DNA of 64,000 nucleotides. It comes from Pelomyxa schiedti (lineage: Eukaryota > Evosea > Pelobiontida > Pelomyxidae). How positions within the stretch are numbered: the stretch's first letter is position 1; each line of letters opens with the position of its first letter. The stretch is taken from positions 1-64,000 of the forward strand of contig JAHLWZ010000682.1 of assembly GCA_020536535.1 (NCBI GenBank), written 5' to 3'. Shown in pieces: positions 33,943 through 47,198 of the stretch. Below the pieces are notes generated by a model. The model had not been told where the DNA came from and made no database searches. It saw only the letters and a list, made by a program, of their open reading frames with translations. Both the position numbers and the translations under genes were made by a program.

Positions 33943-36140
33943 ATGAAGGGTACGGAGAGACCGTTGTTAGTTGGGCTCGTGTGGCTGTCAATATTATCAA
34001 TATGTGCGGGGAGTGGTCGCGACTATGACTTGCCAGATCCACCGCAGGAGATGTTGGACTCCATCACCCCTGACATGGTTGGTGCACATTTTCTGCGTGG
34101 GCCCACGTCAGCTTGGTTTCGTTGACGATCGCGTAGATTCGCGCTCATCTGAAATTTATTGGCGACGCGTTACTTGAAGGAAGAGCACCAGGAACCAGAG
34201 GAGAGCAATTGGCCGCTAATTACGCAGAAGCCCAATTGAGGTTTTTGTGGACCCAACCCCTTTGTGGCTCTTTTTTTTTTTTTTTTTTTTTTCTTAAATT
34301 GCTTCATAGGTCTTATGGGATTTACCCAGCTGGTGGGGATAGTGCGGACTCATATTTCGAGAAAATCCCTCTCCAGGTAGATTGGTTTTTTGCACCTCTT
34401 CTTTATTTATCCCACATGCGGGAGTAGGGCTGCACAGCAATCGAGGAATCGGATTTGCTTTTAACGAGCAGTCAAGGAACCCCCTGGACTCTAGATCTTA
34501 TCTGGGTCGACGACTATGTTGGGACTACACAGTTGTCACCAAGTGATGACGAGTGGGTTTCTCTGGACAAAGTCGGTATGTTTCTGAAACGACAGTAGCG
34601 TTGCATTCATCATCCACTATGATGTCAACAGACCTTGTATTCGTTGGGCACGGCATTGATGCTCCTGAATATGAGTGGAATGATTACAAAGTAGATGTTA
34701 CTGACAAAGTTGTTGTTATTCTTCTGGGGCAACCAACAGTAGATTTATGGGCAAATCAGTCATACACTTATTACTCTCGTTGGGATTACAAGTTTCTCAG
34801 CTTCATTACATGTCATTATAAATTAACTTCTCCTTCAAAGGTACGCTGAGGCATCACGTAAAAAAGCTAAAGCTGCGTTAATTGTCCACACCCCTGAAAC
34901 AGCCGGTTATGACTGGAGTGTGGTTCAATCAAGCTGGTCTGGGACAAACACCAGGTCCGCCACGCCTCCTGATTACCCACTTACCTTTACTGGATGGGTA
35001 AATTCTTGCTGTATTCACATAAATGAACCTCTGATTTGTTCTCCAGATGACTGAAGATTACTCCAATGCCCTCGCTGTGAACTGTGGTTCTTCTCTAGAT
35101 CAATGGTTCGTGAAATCCAACGATTCTGCTTTCGTTCCACAATTTCTACCTGGACAGGCTTCCCTTGAAATGAGATATGGTGTGTGGATGGAGTTTGTGC
35201 TGGTTTTGGACTCACTTCCTCAGATGTTGTCAATTACAATGGAATCAACGTTATCGGTTTTCTGCCTGGAACTACGCACCCTGAAGAATTGGTGGTTTTT
35301 TCCGCTCATCTAGATCACCTTGGAACAAAAAATGGAACTGTTTACCCAGGTTTCCACCTCTTCCATTCCTATTGAGATTTACCAACACCAGGTGCACTTG
35401 ACAATGGGTCTGGAGTTAGCATGGTACTCACTTTGGCCTACGCCATTTCCCGTGTCTTGTGTGTACATGTTTACTTGTACTCACTCCTAATTTCCTTACA
35501 GATATCAACTCGACCGGACCATCATCTTCCTCATTTCCACCGCTGAAGAGTCAGGCTTACTGGGGTCTGATTACTTTGCAAAGAACCTCTCCCCTCTCGT
35601 AACAGGCCAAGCTTTAGCTGATATAAACTTTGACATCGGAAACGGCTGGGGTGCTACATATGATGTAAGTATCATTGGACAAGAAAAAAGTACTCTTGGG
35701 GATATGTTTGTGTATGGAGTTTCACTCTTTTCTTTTTCACTTTTATTCACCCCAACTAGATCCTGCTCCGCGAAAGAAAACATGTATGTCTCTCCTGACC
35801 CGTTTCCCGACAGTGGCTACTACTACCGGGGAGACCAGTTTTCCTTTGCTAAGCAAGAAGTACCAGGGGTGTGGGTTTTCACAGGTACGTCAAAAACATC
35901 CACGACATTTTCTAGACTGAACTTGGTACAGGTTCTTCCTTTGTTGGTCAACCAGATGACTACTTCGAAATTGTGGTGGATGAAGGATATTTTGGAACTT
36001 GTTACCACCAGCCATGTGATTGTTACTCTGATTCTCTCATCATGGACGGCATGGTGCAACAAGCCAGAGTTGGTTTGCGTGTTGCCTATGGAATCGCGGC
36101 TTCTACAGTTGTACCAGAGTGTGAAACCAACTGTATGTGA
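33943..36140 (+). CDS. Secreted M28-family metallopeptidase with PA-domain insert
   Basis: The ATG at 33943 begins a clear signal peptide (hydrophobic LLVGLVWLSILSICAG). The mature enzyme is built from many small exons. The first intron (60 nt, phase 0) joins to the IRAHLKFIGDALLEGRAPGTRG segment typical of M28 aminopeptidases. A PA-like insert lies at about 34640-35000 (DLVFVGHGIDAPEYEW, AALIVHTPETAGYDWSVVQ). Metal ligands: SAHLDH, DNGSG, the AEESGLLG Glu pair, NFDIG and the late CYHQPCD His. The YYYRGDQFSFAKQEVPGVWVFTG block is also characteristic. The stop is the TGA at 36138. These are di-zinc exopeptidases acting outside the cell or in endolysosomes. All ligands are present, so activity is expected. 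Confidence 0.87.
34271..34292 (+). repeat. T22 tract in an intron of the M28 gene
   Basis: A T22 run just upstream of the acceptor CATAG. It acts as an extended polypyrimidine tract, and its length may be an assembly approximation. Confidence 0.7.
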
Positions 36141-36539
36141 CATGAATAGAGTGAAAAAAATAGTTTTTGCATTTTTTTTTTCTATTGGAGGTCAATCAAG
36201 GGCTTTGTTGTTGCGTTTCCTCTGTCACTTTGCCCACCCTTATGTACAACAGACTTGTGTGATCCACCTTTCCAGGGAAGTCTGCAGAACTATCTGGTTG
36301 ACGGGCATTCGGGTTATTCAGCAGCCAGTTTCTATCAAGTGAAAATGTGAGATAAGAAACGTACCAAACAGCCAAATGAAATGTAACCTTATAGGTTCAG
36401 TGGTATCCCTGCAGTACTTCAAAACTCCGTTGACAACTTGCTTTGGGTCATCTATCCCACCACAGTGCTCATTGATTATTGATGTCAGTCTGTCAGAACT
36501 GTGGACACACAGTCAGGCTTACAGTAACAGCACACTATC
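36141..36539. other. Convergent intergenic region
   Basis: About 400 bp separate the M28 gene (plus) from the PLC/PP2C gene (minus). It is AT-rich with a T-tract near 36170-36181 and only short open frames. Facing 3' UTRs are the simplest reading. Confidence 0.5.
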
Positions 36540-39500
36540 TTAATTCATAGCATTCACATACATGAATTGTTCCTTTAGGTCTTGCAGTAGAGCGGGGAAT
36601 TTGGTTGCAGCATCATCCCATGACAATCCATTCATAGTAGGTGACAAGTCTTGAGGGTGTTTACCCAGATTCTTAGCATCCAGATTATCATGAACGCCAT
36701 CGCTAAAAAAGGAAAGAGTCAGCGTAATAGGAACAAGGATACCCCCAATCAATGGCAGATAGATGGATATTCACCTGCACATTAAAAATACATCCCCCTC
36801 CTCCACCTCATGGCATAGAATGGTCAAGTTACGTAAGTCAGGGCTGCCATCAGCTGTATGCATTCCTATCCTTCCTCCTGGGTCTCTCACACTATCCCCA
36901 CGGTTTTTGAGTCTATTGAGGAAAGCTTGGTTAGATTGCACCCCAAGTGATTTGAAAGTCCTAACGTGAAATCAGGAAGAATTCGAGCTAGTCTTTTGGA
37001 CCAGTGGAAAACCTATGCGGGTTGGAGTCAAAACGCAAGAGAAGGGAATGATACTTTGCAGTCTCCTACAGAAACTAGCATGCACATCCATTTAAAGGGT
37101 ATCTTTTCCGACTTTTTCTTCACAATAACCTTTGCAGGAGAGGATATTACTCCAGATGCTCTAAGGCTCCCGAGTCTTGGAGCACTCCTGTTGGGATTTT
37201 CGTTATGGGAGGGTTTTAGGAGCAAGGGGAACATACGTGTGAAGTACTTTTGGGGAAGGCAGAAAAGTGTTTGACAAGGCATGCCCAAGGTTTACTGTAC
37301 AGGAACTGGCAACCTGAGAAACCTCATCAAGACATACTACGGGGGCTGATATTTCTTCCGCTCTAAATACAATCCCAGCAAGGATAGTGGTTGACCCAAT
37401 GGCTTCAGTTCTAGGGATTGTAAAAAATTTGGGGAAAATGTATACATCATCCTACGTATTATCTTGGAAGTGAGAACCAAAAATAGATCGATTCGCATGC
37501 GCCAGGGCCCTGAGTAACATCTTGCCAAGTTCTTTTACAGTTTTTACATTTCTAGGATGGGAGGATATTAAGTAGCTGTAGTGCCTACAGAATCTACCTG
37601 CAGTATGTTTTGGAAAATTCTACAAAATTGTTGACAGCATTAGAAGCTGCGTTCTTAGGTTTATCGCCCCAATTGCCTTTAAAAAGTTTCAAGGCTAGTT
37701 TGAGTTACAAGACTTACATCCATCTGCTAATGCAAAAATAATTTTATCTGTTGCCAGGGATACAGAGTATTGATCACAAATGGGGTCTCCCACCTTGGGA
37801 AAACCAAAATTATGGGGAAAAAGCCGTGAATAGAATGGACTACCTGCTTTCCAGGTGTTGTGCTTGGTGGGTATGTTGAGATGACATTTGCACAAAACGA
37901 GGGCAGTAGACATTGCAAACCAGAAATCGAGCTATCAAAATTCCCAATAATTGCGGATTTGGGTGCATGGGCTATTGGTATCTATGGCTCCGTGAGTGCA
38001 ATAAAAAGAGCCATCGAGTTACTTCAGGGAGGCTGGATATATGCTGGTACAATGGAAAAATAATATCCGTTTTTGAAGTCAACTCGACCCTTGAGGTTTG
38101 GTGTTATGTTGTGTGTATGTAGTTTTCTGGCATACCAGACAAAAAGGGTAGACATAGTTGGTTGGTCATCATCATGACCAACCATTTGTATTACACGATA
38201 GCCAGTTTGCATACAATTGACGGGAAGAGCATAATGTGCTATCTGAGCAATACTTCCTGTGATATTTCTTACGCCAAGGCTTATGTATCGTTAAGAGGAA
38301 CAATAGCTTCTCCTTATTGTTAAGAGAAAAACCTAAAAACGAGTACGTCAAGAGAGCTATTTTCAAGAGGAGCTTCAAACACTTGATCCCACTGGGGGTT
38401 GAATGTGCCCCCCTCTGCTCATAAGGTTGGAAAACTCAACAAACAGGAGACTACTTTGTGGTTTAAATCGCTGGGATCTTGTGGCATCAGGCCCCAGGAT
38501 TTTGACTTCCAGTGTGATTTCCAGTGGCTCAGAAATTTTTGATAACCCCCTGGCACTAGAAATCTAGAATACACTAAACAAATAAAGAGCAGTAAATAGC
38601 TAGGTTACCTTAATATGCACATAGGTGTAAACATTGGAATTTGCTGTACTAGGAATAGTATTCTCGAAAACACAGGGATCCTTTGTCATAAACCAAGGTT
38701 TACGAACATAACCAGATGACCCATTCTGTGTGAAAAATCCTAGTGGGAATAAGTTGGGATACCTTAAATCAAAGAATAACCATCATTTGCCCAGTGTTCG
38801 GGAGTGTTCTTATTGGGGAAGAAAGGCACGATTTGTGTGCCATGTGACCACCAGGATATGCTGCGAGGGAAATCAATATATTGAAGAACTGGAGGAGGTT
38901 GCAAACGGGTCACTGTCCGTTATAGACTTCGATGGCAGAATTGCTGTTAGGCCTGTAAAGTTGCGACTTGGAGAGGTGAGGAAAGCATAAGCAGCTTTTC
39001 TTTTGATAAAGGAGAATTACTGTGCAAGTCCAGCCCATTCAATCCGCCCAAGTTGTTTTTCTTTGAGAACAAGAACATCCCAAGCTTTCACTGTTTTCCA
39101 ACATCAAACTGTGTAAATAGAAAAATAATGATACTGTTCTCTGGCATATTAGGCAGATAGTGCCCATGGAGATAGAATAAATTTTGAAGGTCTGGGTGGG
39201 TATCTTGTGGGTGCCCCTAGCTGTTTTGTAAGAAGTAGAAGAAACAAAGAGAAGAAGAACCAGGAGAATAATTTTTCTTTGCAAAGACATAGGAGAAGGA
39301 AGAACAAGAAGTTTGGTTGGTCGTTTGGCTAAAAGATGGCCAAGTTTTTCTTGAAGTATAGTGGCCGCACCTGCCTTGTTTGACTCAACAAAGATATAAT
39401 GTGGCCAAATTAAGCCTACCTGTTGCTCCTCTGTAGCACCTCTCAAACAAATGTAGATGATAACAGGCCATCTGATGTGAAAACGCACAATAAATGACAA

Positions 39501-41697
39501 AAGGAAATAAATCCAATAGGAAAAGTGTACTGTGTGGTTTTGAAGGCATGGTCTTGGAGAAGTGTGACAAAGTGTTCAAACAAACAACACTGGGTCATAG
39601 GTTGCTTGTCTTTGCCTTCCACAAGACAAACTGAAATAAGTAAGAGTAGCAGCAAGCGAAAAACATGAAATCATAACCTTGGAAGAACTTGACACATCCT
39701 TTGGACAAGGCAGAAGAATACGATTCCAAGGAGCTGTGCCTTGCACTAGAATTGATAAAGTACTGGGAAAGAGGTGCACTCATATCCTAGAGTTTTCTTA
39801 TTTTCCACAAGTGGTTATTTGTATTTTTGAGAATTGTGATGGCAATTTTACTTGGTTAAGCTTATGCTGAAGTGGAGCAAAAATTGAGTTTTCTGAAGAA
39901 ATGAGATATTGTTCAAATCCATCCAATTGAAGGGATCCTTCATCCCCATAGGCACCAATGATCTCTCGAGCATCACTAATAGATGATCCCTTTTCCTGAA
40001 GAACCAGTGAAAGTGAGAAACTGATACACATGGTTTACATTTTGGTGGTCCCGCAAGAAAGATACAAGGGAAATTTCGGACAGACTTTCACCTGGGCAAA
40101 TTTGCTCAAATAAATTCACGATCTCATCTCTTCTTAAAAGCTCATAAAGTAAAATATTGAACTTTGTGAAATCAAGCCCTGGCTTATTTGCTGCCATATC
40201 CTATAAAGGACATCACAACCCATAACAAATGAAAAGAAGAGAGTAATAACATCATATAATGTCTTCAGAAGAGCCTTTGTCACTTTGACATCCCTTCAGG
40301 AAATAAATTCAAAGAAGTTAGGGAGTGTATTAGCACATACAGTGTTTTTAAAAGCTCCTTAACTTGCTGTCTGGTCACTAGGGCATCGTCTTGATTAGAC
40401 GTAAGTGAGCACCAGGCAGTTTGAAGTAGCCTAAGTAATGTTGTGGGAAGGGGAAATAGGGTAGTTTATCCCCCCAAACCTACTCTTTGTAAAAATTATC
40501 AACTTGGAATGTATTTACTCTGATATATTCAAAAGCTTCCACCCATTTGTCCCTCAATTCGGAACTAGAGGCAATAAAATCATGTATGGCCCTGAAGGTG
40601 GGATAAGAACATTGTGCAGGTTAGGCAAAGAACCCTTCACGTGTAACGATGCTGAAGGATTTTGCAATAGAAGCTTCTGCTGCCATTTTGCATCTCATGA
40701 ATGTGTGAGTGACTTGACCTTTATGGCATTCGGAAATCATTGTACCATAAAATGTTACACTTCCTAAACACTTGCAGTCAGCAGGAGTGGTGTGACGAAA
40801 CTTCATTACATGAAAGAGTAGTGAAAAACTGTCATATGGGACTTCACATACCCCATAGATGAACTCCGCTGTTTGACCCTGGGAAGCGGAAGAATCTGTG
40901 TTTTTGGTCTGACTCTGGCGTCGTTGGTGGTGTGATTATAATGCACCGCCTGTTGTTACTGTCCACTTTCACTTCGCCCATAACAGGCACCATCTTGCGA
41001 CGCCACCGCATTTGAAGGGTCATATCTGTCATCTACATATTGTTAGCCATTCCAGGCCAAAAAATACAAATTACATTACCAATGAAGGTGCACTAAGTGA
41101 AGAAGGTTTTGAATTTGATCTCCTCAGTAAGGCAGCAACCGAACCCTTTCTTCCCTATGTTGTTTTTTTTTTCCCCTGTAAAAAAGAAGAAGAAGAAGAA
41201 GAAAGAGAATGACAAGGGCATTGCAGGCAAATTTATACCCGCGTAATGATGTCATCACCAGAGGTGGTCAACACAGCTGTGGCAGTAGCCAGACCCGACG
41301 ATGCCTTGGCCCCACTGCCGCCCTCGACTACACCCACGTTTGTAGTTCCACTATTGCTGCTGCTGCTGCTACTACTACTACTACTACTAGTACACGATGA
41401 CGACGACGCTGTTGTGCTTGCTGTGCTTGTTGTGGCCGAGGATGATGATGATGAGGTGGTGGTGAAGGACGAGGACGGCAGAGACGACATGACGGCTCGT
41501 GGCGGGGGCGAGGTGCCTGTCCTGGTGCCCTTGCTGCTGCCTGACGAGCCAAACGAGGAGGTGGTGGAGGAGGATGAGGAGGAGGAAGGAGGGGGGGAAG
41601 GGGGGCTGTGGGAGGAGGAGGAGGTTGTGGTGGGTGTGGTGGCTGGGGATGACACTGGGCCCGAGCTGCACAGCCGTGAGGTTCGGCGGGTAGACAT
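36540..41697 (-). CDS. PI-PLC-like protein (degenerate X box) fused to PP2C-like domain
   Basis: The ATG at 41697 starts a Ser/Thr-rich N-terminus. Then come a PH-like segment (41030-40620), an EF-hand-like region (about 40195-39850) leading to the X-box sequence FAPLQHKLNQ / DMSAPLSQYFINSS, X-box remains (LLQDHAFKTTQ), LPSPMSLQRKII, the Y-box sequence GYVRKPWFMT near 38710, and a C2 domain (FNPQWDQVFEAP, IAQIAHYALPV, GYRVIQ). Both catalytic His of PI-PLC (INSSHNTY and the second HG motif) are missing in this reading. Downstream, a PP2C-like domain related to Drosophila CG9801 follows (VGDPICDQYSV, FALADGCNWG, DVFLMC, DGVHDN), ending at 36540. A 69-nt phase-0 intron near 38075-38007 links C2 to PP2C, with no stop or new ATG. 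Neither family identity is in doubt; the fusion is likely. Confidence 0.75.
41354..41389 (-). repeat. Trinucleotide repeat coding for a Ser tract
   Basis: CTG and CTA units (read as AGC and AGT on the coding strand) encode a poly-Ser stretch in the N-terminus of the PLC-like protein. Confidence 0.8.
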
Positions 41698-41889
41698 GGG
41701 GTTTTTTCCTTTCTTCTTCTTTTGGTTTTTTCTGATTTTTTTTGTTGGTTTTAAAGGTCTTTTTGTTTGGTGGAGGTTGTGATGTTTCTCCCCCCTCTCG
41801 GTTTTTTTCGAGCACAGCAACGCAGACGAAAAGAAATCTTTTCGTCAAACCCTCAAAGCCTATGATTACAACCAGGACCGAGCATTAGG

Positions 41890-43787
41890 TTACGTCGTGG
41901 GGCTCAGTTGTTTCCAGTGCCGTGCGCTTCTTCTTGGAACAGATTCCAAAGATCCCATAAGCCACATCCACGATAACCACCACAGCATATATTACTCCAC
42001 CAGTGAGGTAGGCAACAAATAATCCACAGCACGACCAACCTGGAACCATCAAAAAACTCATGGAAAACCCTGTGAAAGTTGTGGTTGGTATGAAGATAGA
42101 GGATTAAAAAAAAAATTACCAAGAAAAAGTGAAGTGCAATGTAGGCCAAAGACATTCTCAGAGTCTTGAAAACTCCTGACACCTTTCTTTTTTTGTATGT
42201 CCACAATAGTATTAAAATACCTGGTTCAAAAGGTCAACTATATCCGCGCTAAGAGGTGGTACTCATACATGACAAAAGGTGGCAGGAACCCCATTTGCAA
42301 AATTGTAGCGTAAACTGCATAGCAGAATGCAAATCCTATCGGATCCGTGATGTTGACAAGTACCAGAGATAGTAGGATAGTGCCAAACCCAAGTATGACC
42401 ATAGAGGGAATAACAAACCAGTGCCACTTGTCAAGAAGTTTTCCTAGGCATAACGTCCCGGCAATATTGAGAAGAAAACCGGCTGAAAAGACTGTACCAA
42501 TAGCACCAGAACTGGTTTTTGTTGTTAGGAAGATAGTTCCGCAAAGAAAAGTGTGGTAATGCTCACTTGTATCCTAGCTCGTCTGTCATATAGAGGGGAA
42601 TAGCTTCATACGTGAACCCAAAAAACATAAACGCTGCAGCAAGGTCAGCAAATGCACACCATGTTCCCGGATGTTTGGCCATGTCGAATAGTGTCACACG
42701 GTCATGACCGATAAGCTTTCTTTCCTCATCTGGGGCACTGTTCTTGACTTCGTCAACTTGTTCCTTTTGTGGGATTTGAGCCACAGGATCCGTTCCTTCT
42801 ACAGGGGGCTCACTGATAACGTCCTCTGTGAACACTTCAATTTCTTTCTTGAATGATGGTAGTGCAAGGTTCAGCAAAGTAACGAAGAAACTGATTATTG
42901 CAGCTACAATGCAAGGCAGAAAGACATCATCATTAACTTCATACAACCAACCCGAGAGAACAGGAGCAATGAGGGGGCCAAAGAAAGCCATGCTCTACAT
43001 GAAATCCGTAAGTATACAGTAAATTCAAGTGGCTCATACCTGAGATATTCCAAGTGCCCAAGGAAAGTTGTTAGAGTAAGGGTACACCAAGTAAGCTGTG
43101 CACACAGTCCAGGAAATACCAGAACCAATTCTACAGGATATTAAGGATGGAAAGAGAAATGACAAACGCACCCTTGAAATACTCTGGAAACCATAAGTCC
43201 TGTATAAGTTGTAGCAAATGAAAATCCAAGCAAAGATACAGATAGCACAGCAGCAGAACCAGCCATCCATCTTTCAAGAAGGTCAAATTTACACAACGCA
43301 AGAATCAAACCCACATGTTATAGTGCTGAGTGAGACTTGCAAAGTATCCAGTCGGGATCGCAGTGACCAATCCTGCAACCGCCCATATTGCCATAAATCC
43401 CCCCACTTGTGTTGTGCTCAGACTAAGTAAACAATTTCAATCGACAATCACATATATATTATTAACTATTAAATAGTCCTACCCCAAGTCAGTCTGATAC
43501 GCCGGCAACAGTGGTGTTATCAGGTCGAACACACCAAAGTCCAGGATTAGTTGCACACACGTGATCCACAGGGCCCTCTCCTTCTTCCCAGCGACCAGCC
43601 TGGCGCCCCTTCGCGCCCCCCTGCACACACACTCCCACGGAGACGCCCTGGCCTCCTGCGAGTGTGTCACTGTGTTGTCACCGTCTCCCTCGGCCTGCTG
43701 TTGTGAGGATATTGAGGTGGTAGGCGTAGGCGCAGGCGCAGACGCCGACGTGGGTGGTGGGGGTGACAAAGGTGATGTATCTCGCAT
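41890..43787 (-). CDS. MFS transporter, SLC18B1-like
   Basis: The ATG at 43787 begins a 65-residue Pro/Ser/Thr-rich cytosolic tail. The first membrane segment (LWITCVQLILDFGVFDLITPLLPAYQTDLG) closely follows the SLC18/DHA1 pattern. Further hydrophobic helices are spread over about eight small exons (43430-41900). A hydrophilic, acidic central loop lies at about 42830-42690 between the two six-helix halves. The last exon ends GICSKKKRTALETT..DVT at the TAA 41890-41892; another frame running to 41904 is a shadow. SLC18B1-type proteins carry polyamines or amines into vesicles, but substrate cannot be read from this sequence. Confidence 0.8.
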
Positions 43788-44056
43788 TGTTGGCTAACCC
43801 TCCTGAGGATCAGTGGGGCAACGTGCCGTCGGAGTAAACGCACAAAAAAACAAAAAAAACGGATTGGGTCAATGAATGCCCTGAAGGAGAACACATTTTT
43901 TCGTGCAGTGGAAGTATTGCTGGAAGCGGCGAAAAGGATCCAAACAACCGGGCGAACGAACAACTTGGGGGGACGGAAGAGAAAAACTGCAGGGCTGATT
44001 TATTGTAATTTATTTCGGCCACTTTTCGTTGATGAATTGCATGGAGGCTGCGACCC

Positions 44057-45926
44057 TAGAGTTTTTGCTTAGTAAGAACGTAGACTGATGTGGATATGCC
44101 GGAGTTGTCAACCTTCAGGGTTGCGTTGTAAGTGCTGTTTGTTGCTTAAAGGAAAGTGAGATGGATACCTTGAATTCTGATACAAGCCGCACAATGGGCC
44201 CAAGAGAGTCCAGAACGGACTTGACAAGGGCTCTTTCTGAGGTCAAAAAAATAACTCTTCCTTCTGGTCTTACAACCCGGATAAATTCCCGAATGACAGC
44301 AGGATATAGCTTTCTGTTGATCCGGTTGTTCCCTTATGCATTTTAGGATTTTGGTTGGATTTTACTTTTTCGCGTACCACATCTCACTCCATATGGCATG
44401 TCAGATAAAACAATGTCAAGTGAGCCTGTTCGAAGGGGTATTCTTGTTGCATCCCTGGGCCGTTTTGAGTGGTTTTCAATTAGCAGCTTGCATATACCAT
44501 CGTGCAATCTCCAGGTTATGTGAGGTGATAGCTCTCAAATTGGCTTGATTTTCGGCTGCTTTTTCCACAGATAGCCCTTCTATATCTGCCCCAAGGAAAA
44601 CAGTGCGTGGCCATTGAATTGCTCCCTCTGTTGTCAATTGTAAAGGCTCAAATATTTGTTTCATTTCTCATACCAATGGGTATAGTACCACACCCACACA
44701 TGGGGTCACACACAAAGTCTCCATCAGTAATACTTGCAGCTCTTAACATACCATAGGCAATGCTGGGCTTGAGAGATGTTCGCCCTAAAGCCACTCTGTT
44801 TCTTTTGAATAGGGCTTTTCTTCCTCGGTGTGTTAATGAAAGGCCAATCCATGCATATGCTTGAATCACATGAGTGTATACTGTTTTTTGGGGTATGGGC
44901 TTAAGATGTGGCTTCCATTGAGTTTATAAACCTTCCACATCAAAAAATTTCAAGTTGACCTTGAAATTTGTTCATTAAAAAGTCGATAGTAAAGGTGGAA
45001 ACATACTTTCCACTTAACAGAAGCTATAACACCAGCCCCAACGTTTGCTGCAATCTGTTTAGTTAGATGCATTCTACAACAAGTCTTGGGTGGCTCCTAC
45101 TTGGGTGGATGTATAATTGTGGGTGCCCTCTCTGACACAAGTCCCACGAAATGAAAGTGAAGTTGGATTGTGAAGCACTTGGGGTGGACTAAGGTGTTCA
45201 AGTGAGCTTGCTGTGACGTTGGAGTCGGCTACTATTGCTCCACTGTTATCTTGTGATGGTGGGGAAGTAGAAAGGCTCAAAGGAATTGTTTGCTTGGTAG
45301 GTGTTGATGAATCAGCCTGTGGCTTGGGTGGAACCAGAGCCTCCGCTTTCTTTGGCAAGTTACATTTTAGAGTAATTATAGAGACACACCTTCCACAATT
45401 CAACTGCGAATTCCCATGCTCTCACAGGGAATGCCCCAACAACATTTTCGAAGTATGGCAAACCCTCATCTACTTTCTCAGGTACATCTTAAAAAGCAAG
45501 CAAATAAGCTCCCAAAATGAGGAGAAAAGGAAAATGAACCAGATAATAAAGCTACAAATGCAAACACGTTATCTGCACACCTAGTTTGTGGGATTTAGAG
45601 AGTAAGAAAGTGACATAAATAAAAAAAAAAAAAAAAAAGCCAACCTGAGCTTGTAGACGAGCTCTATCGGCGAATCAGAAGGAACGTGGAAAATAACCGC
45701 CCCTGGTGTCTCTTCAACCGTCGCGCTGGTCGAAACAGCACGAAATACTACGGCTGAGGGGATAATCTCACTCAATTCGCGCTCCGCTATAAACTCGAGG
45801 CCTGTGGGTGCACCAAAGTGAATTGGGGGACAGGTCAACCAACACAACGAAAGTGGGCACACCAGCAGGGCACGTCAAAAAGAACCAGTCACGTGCTGCC
45901 TGGTTCGTTCCAAATGTCACGGACAT
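44057..45926 (-). CDS. THUMP-domain tRNA methyltransferase (THUMPD3/Trm14-like)
   Basis: Exon 1 from the ATG 45926 reads FFLTCPAG, then a 61-nt intron (45862-45802), then GLEFIAERELSEIIP, the N-terminal ferredoxin-like/THUMP start of THUMPD2/3 proteins. The methyltransferase part has HRGRKALFKRNRVALGRTSLKPSIAYGML followed by the SAM-binding/catalytic DPMCGCGTIPI motif (near 44700) and VFLGADIEGLSVEKAAENQAN. The C-terminus TLKVDNSGISTSVYVL matches the family end. These enzymes form N2-methylguanosine in tRNA. An insertion rich in Ser/Thr/Pro near 45390-45100 separates THUMP and the Rossmann fold. About ten short introns are implied; not all are resolved. Confidence 0.82.
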
Positions 45927-46420
45927 TCGATGAGAATGATGAAAGTGTGTTTCTGAGAAGGGAGTGGATGATGGTGGTATGTACAACATCGTCCTCGAAG
46001 CTCCTTGATTCCCTCCACCCACTCCCTTCCTAGGTACCCTGCACCCCAATCTCCGCCGCTACACTGGAGTTTGGTACCCCTGCACATATCATTTCCGTAG
46101 TTGGACAAATTCATCATCCATCAAGGGCCAGTAACTGACCCGGTACTCTAATATAGCAATCAAACTTGCCCGAGGAAGGAAGGGACGGATTACTCTAAGG
46201 TGTATTTTGTGCCCAAGGCAACAAAAATAATCAAACCACCAATAGCAGGGAAGTGTCGTTCAGGAAAAAAAAGACGACAACAACCCACCCATACAGTGAG
46301 TTGTTTGTTTGTTTTCTTCTTCATTTTTTTAAATGTCTGTGGTGGTGCACACACTTCGAAAAAATGCTTTTTATTTTTTTTTTGTTTTACACTGACATTT
46401 TTTCCCACACAAGTAACGTG
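45927..46420. other. Divergent intergenic region
   Basis: 494 bp separate two divergent genes. The part near 46255-46420 is rich in A and T tracts. No motif was recognised. Confidence 0.4.
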
Positions 46421-47198
46421 ATGAGGCCAAATACTGGTACAAGTAGGCAGTCAAGCTTTATAGTAAAAAGAACTCAATTCAACGAAACAAACGAGTTTGA
46501 AAGAAGGGAGAACTGGCGTAAGGTAGCTCTCTATCGATTGTATTTGTTTGAATCGGCGCCGATGTGTTAGTGCTATCCTCTATGATGTTTAGTCGGGATA
46601 CAGATTGAAGTGCGGAGTCAGGAAATCATTACTATCTGTGATGGCGCTGTGGACAATCCATCCGGAACAGTAGACTCTGTCAGTAAAATAAAAACGGCAG
46701 CAAACACAATACAGGTTCTGGCCGACAACATCGCTGTAAACGAGGGTGGCTCTACGGTAACTGCATAATTCCTCACTCCATAGCGGCATTCTAATTCCCG
46801 CTTGACAGAAACGGCGCAGGAAGTCCATGCCTCAACCTCTTACAGAAGACCCCCCACAGATTGTGCCACACCCTCCAGGGGACCCTCCACCTGCTGTGTC
46901 TACTGTCACCGTCACCCTCACCCCCACCCCCACTACCACTGCTACTACTACTACATCTGCTACCTCCAATTTCAACTATTCCAACATAGCCACCACAACT
47001 TTAACTGAATCACAGCGCAATAGACATCATCACCAACACTCCACTTCACTTCCTCCACAATCTGCCATTGATGCCGTAGTACGAGGAGGGAATCAAGCTG
47101 ATCAAAGAACCGCCGATTCCCCCGGTACCGTTCCTGTTGATGTGCCTGTAATAGGTTCTCCCAATCAAACAAAATCCAATCAGCCTCAACAGTCGTGA
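46421..47198 (+). CDS. Unrecognised small protein with basic patch and Thr/Pro-rich tail
   Basis: Three exons join in phase 0: 46421-46522 (34 codons), 46604-46756 (51 codons) and 46809-47198. The introns are 81 and 52 nt with GT-AG ends. The predicted product is about 215 residues. The N-terminal 85 residues look helical (FERRENWRKIEVRSQEIITICDG, SVSKIKTAANTIQVLADNI). A KRRRKS basic patch, possibly a nuclear signal, starts exon 3, and a Pro/Thr/His-rich tail follows. In-frame phases at both introns and the change of composition support the model. I do not recognise the family. Confidence 0.55.

Noticed and set aside
41246..41782. Plus-strand Val/Leu/Asp-rich ORF of 178 residues
   Set aside because: Antisense of the Ser/Thr/Pro leader of the PLC-like protein, which has an ATG and downstream PLC motifs in the minus frame.
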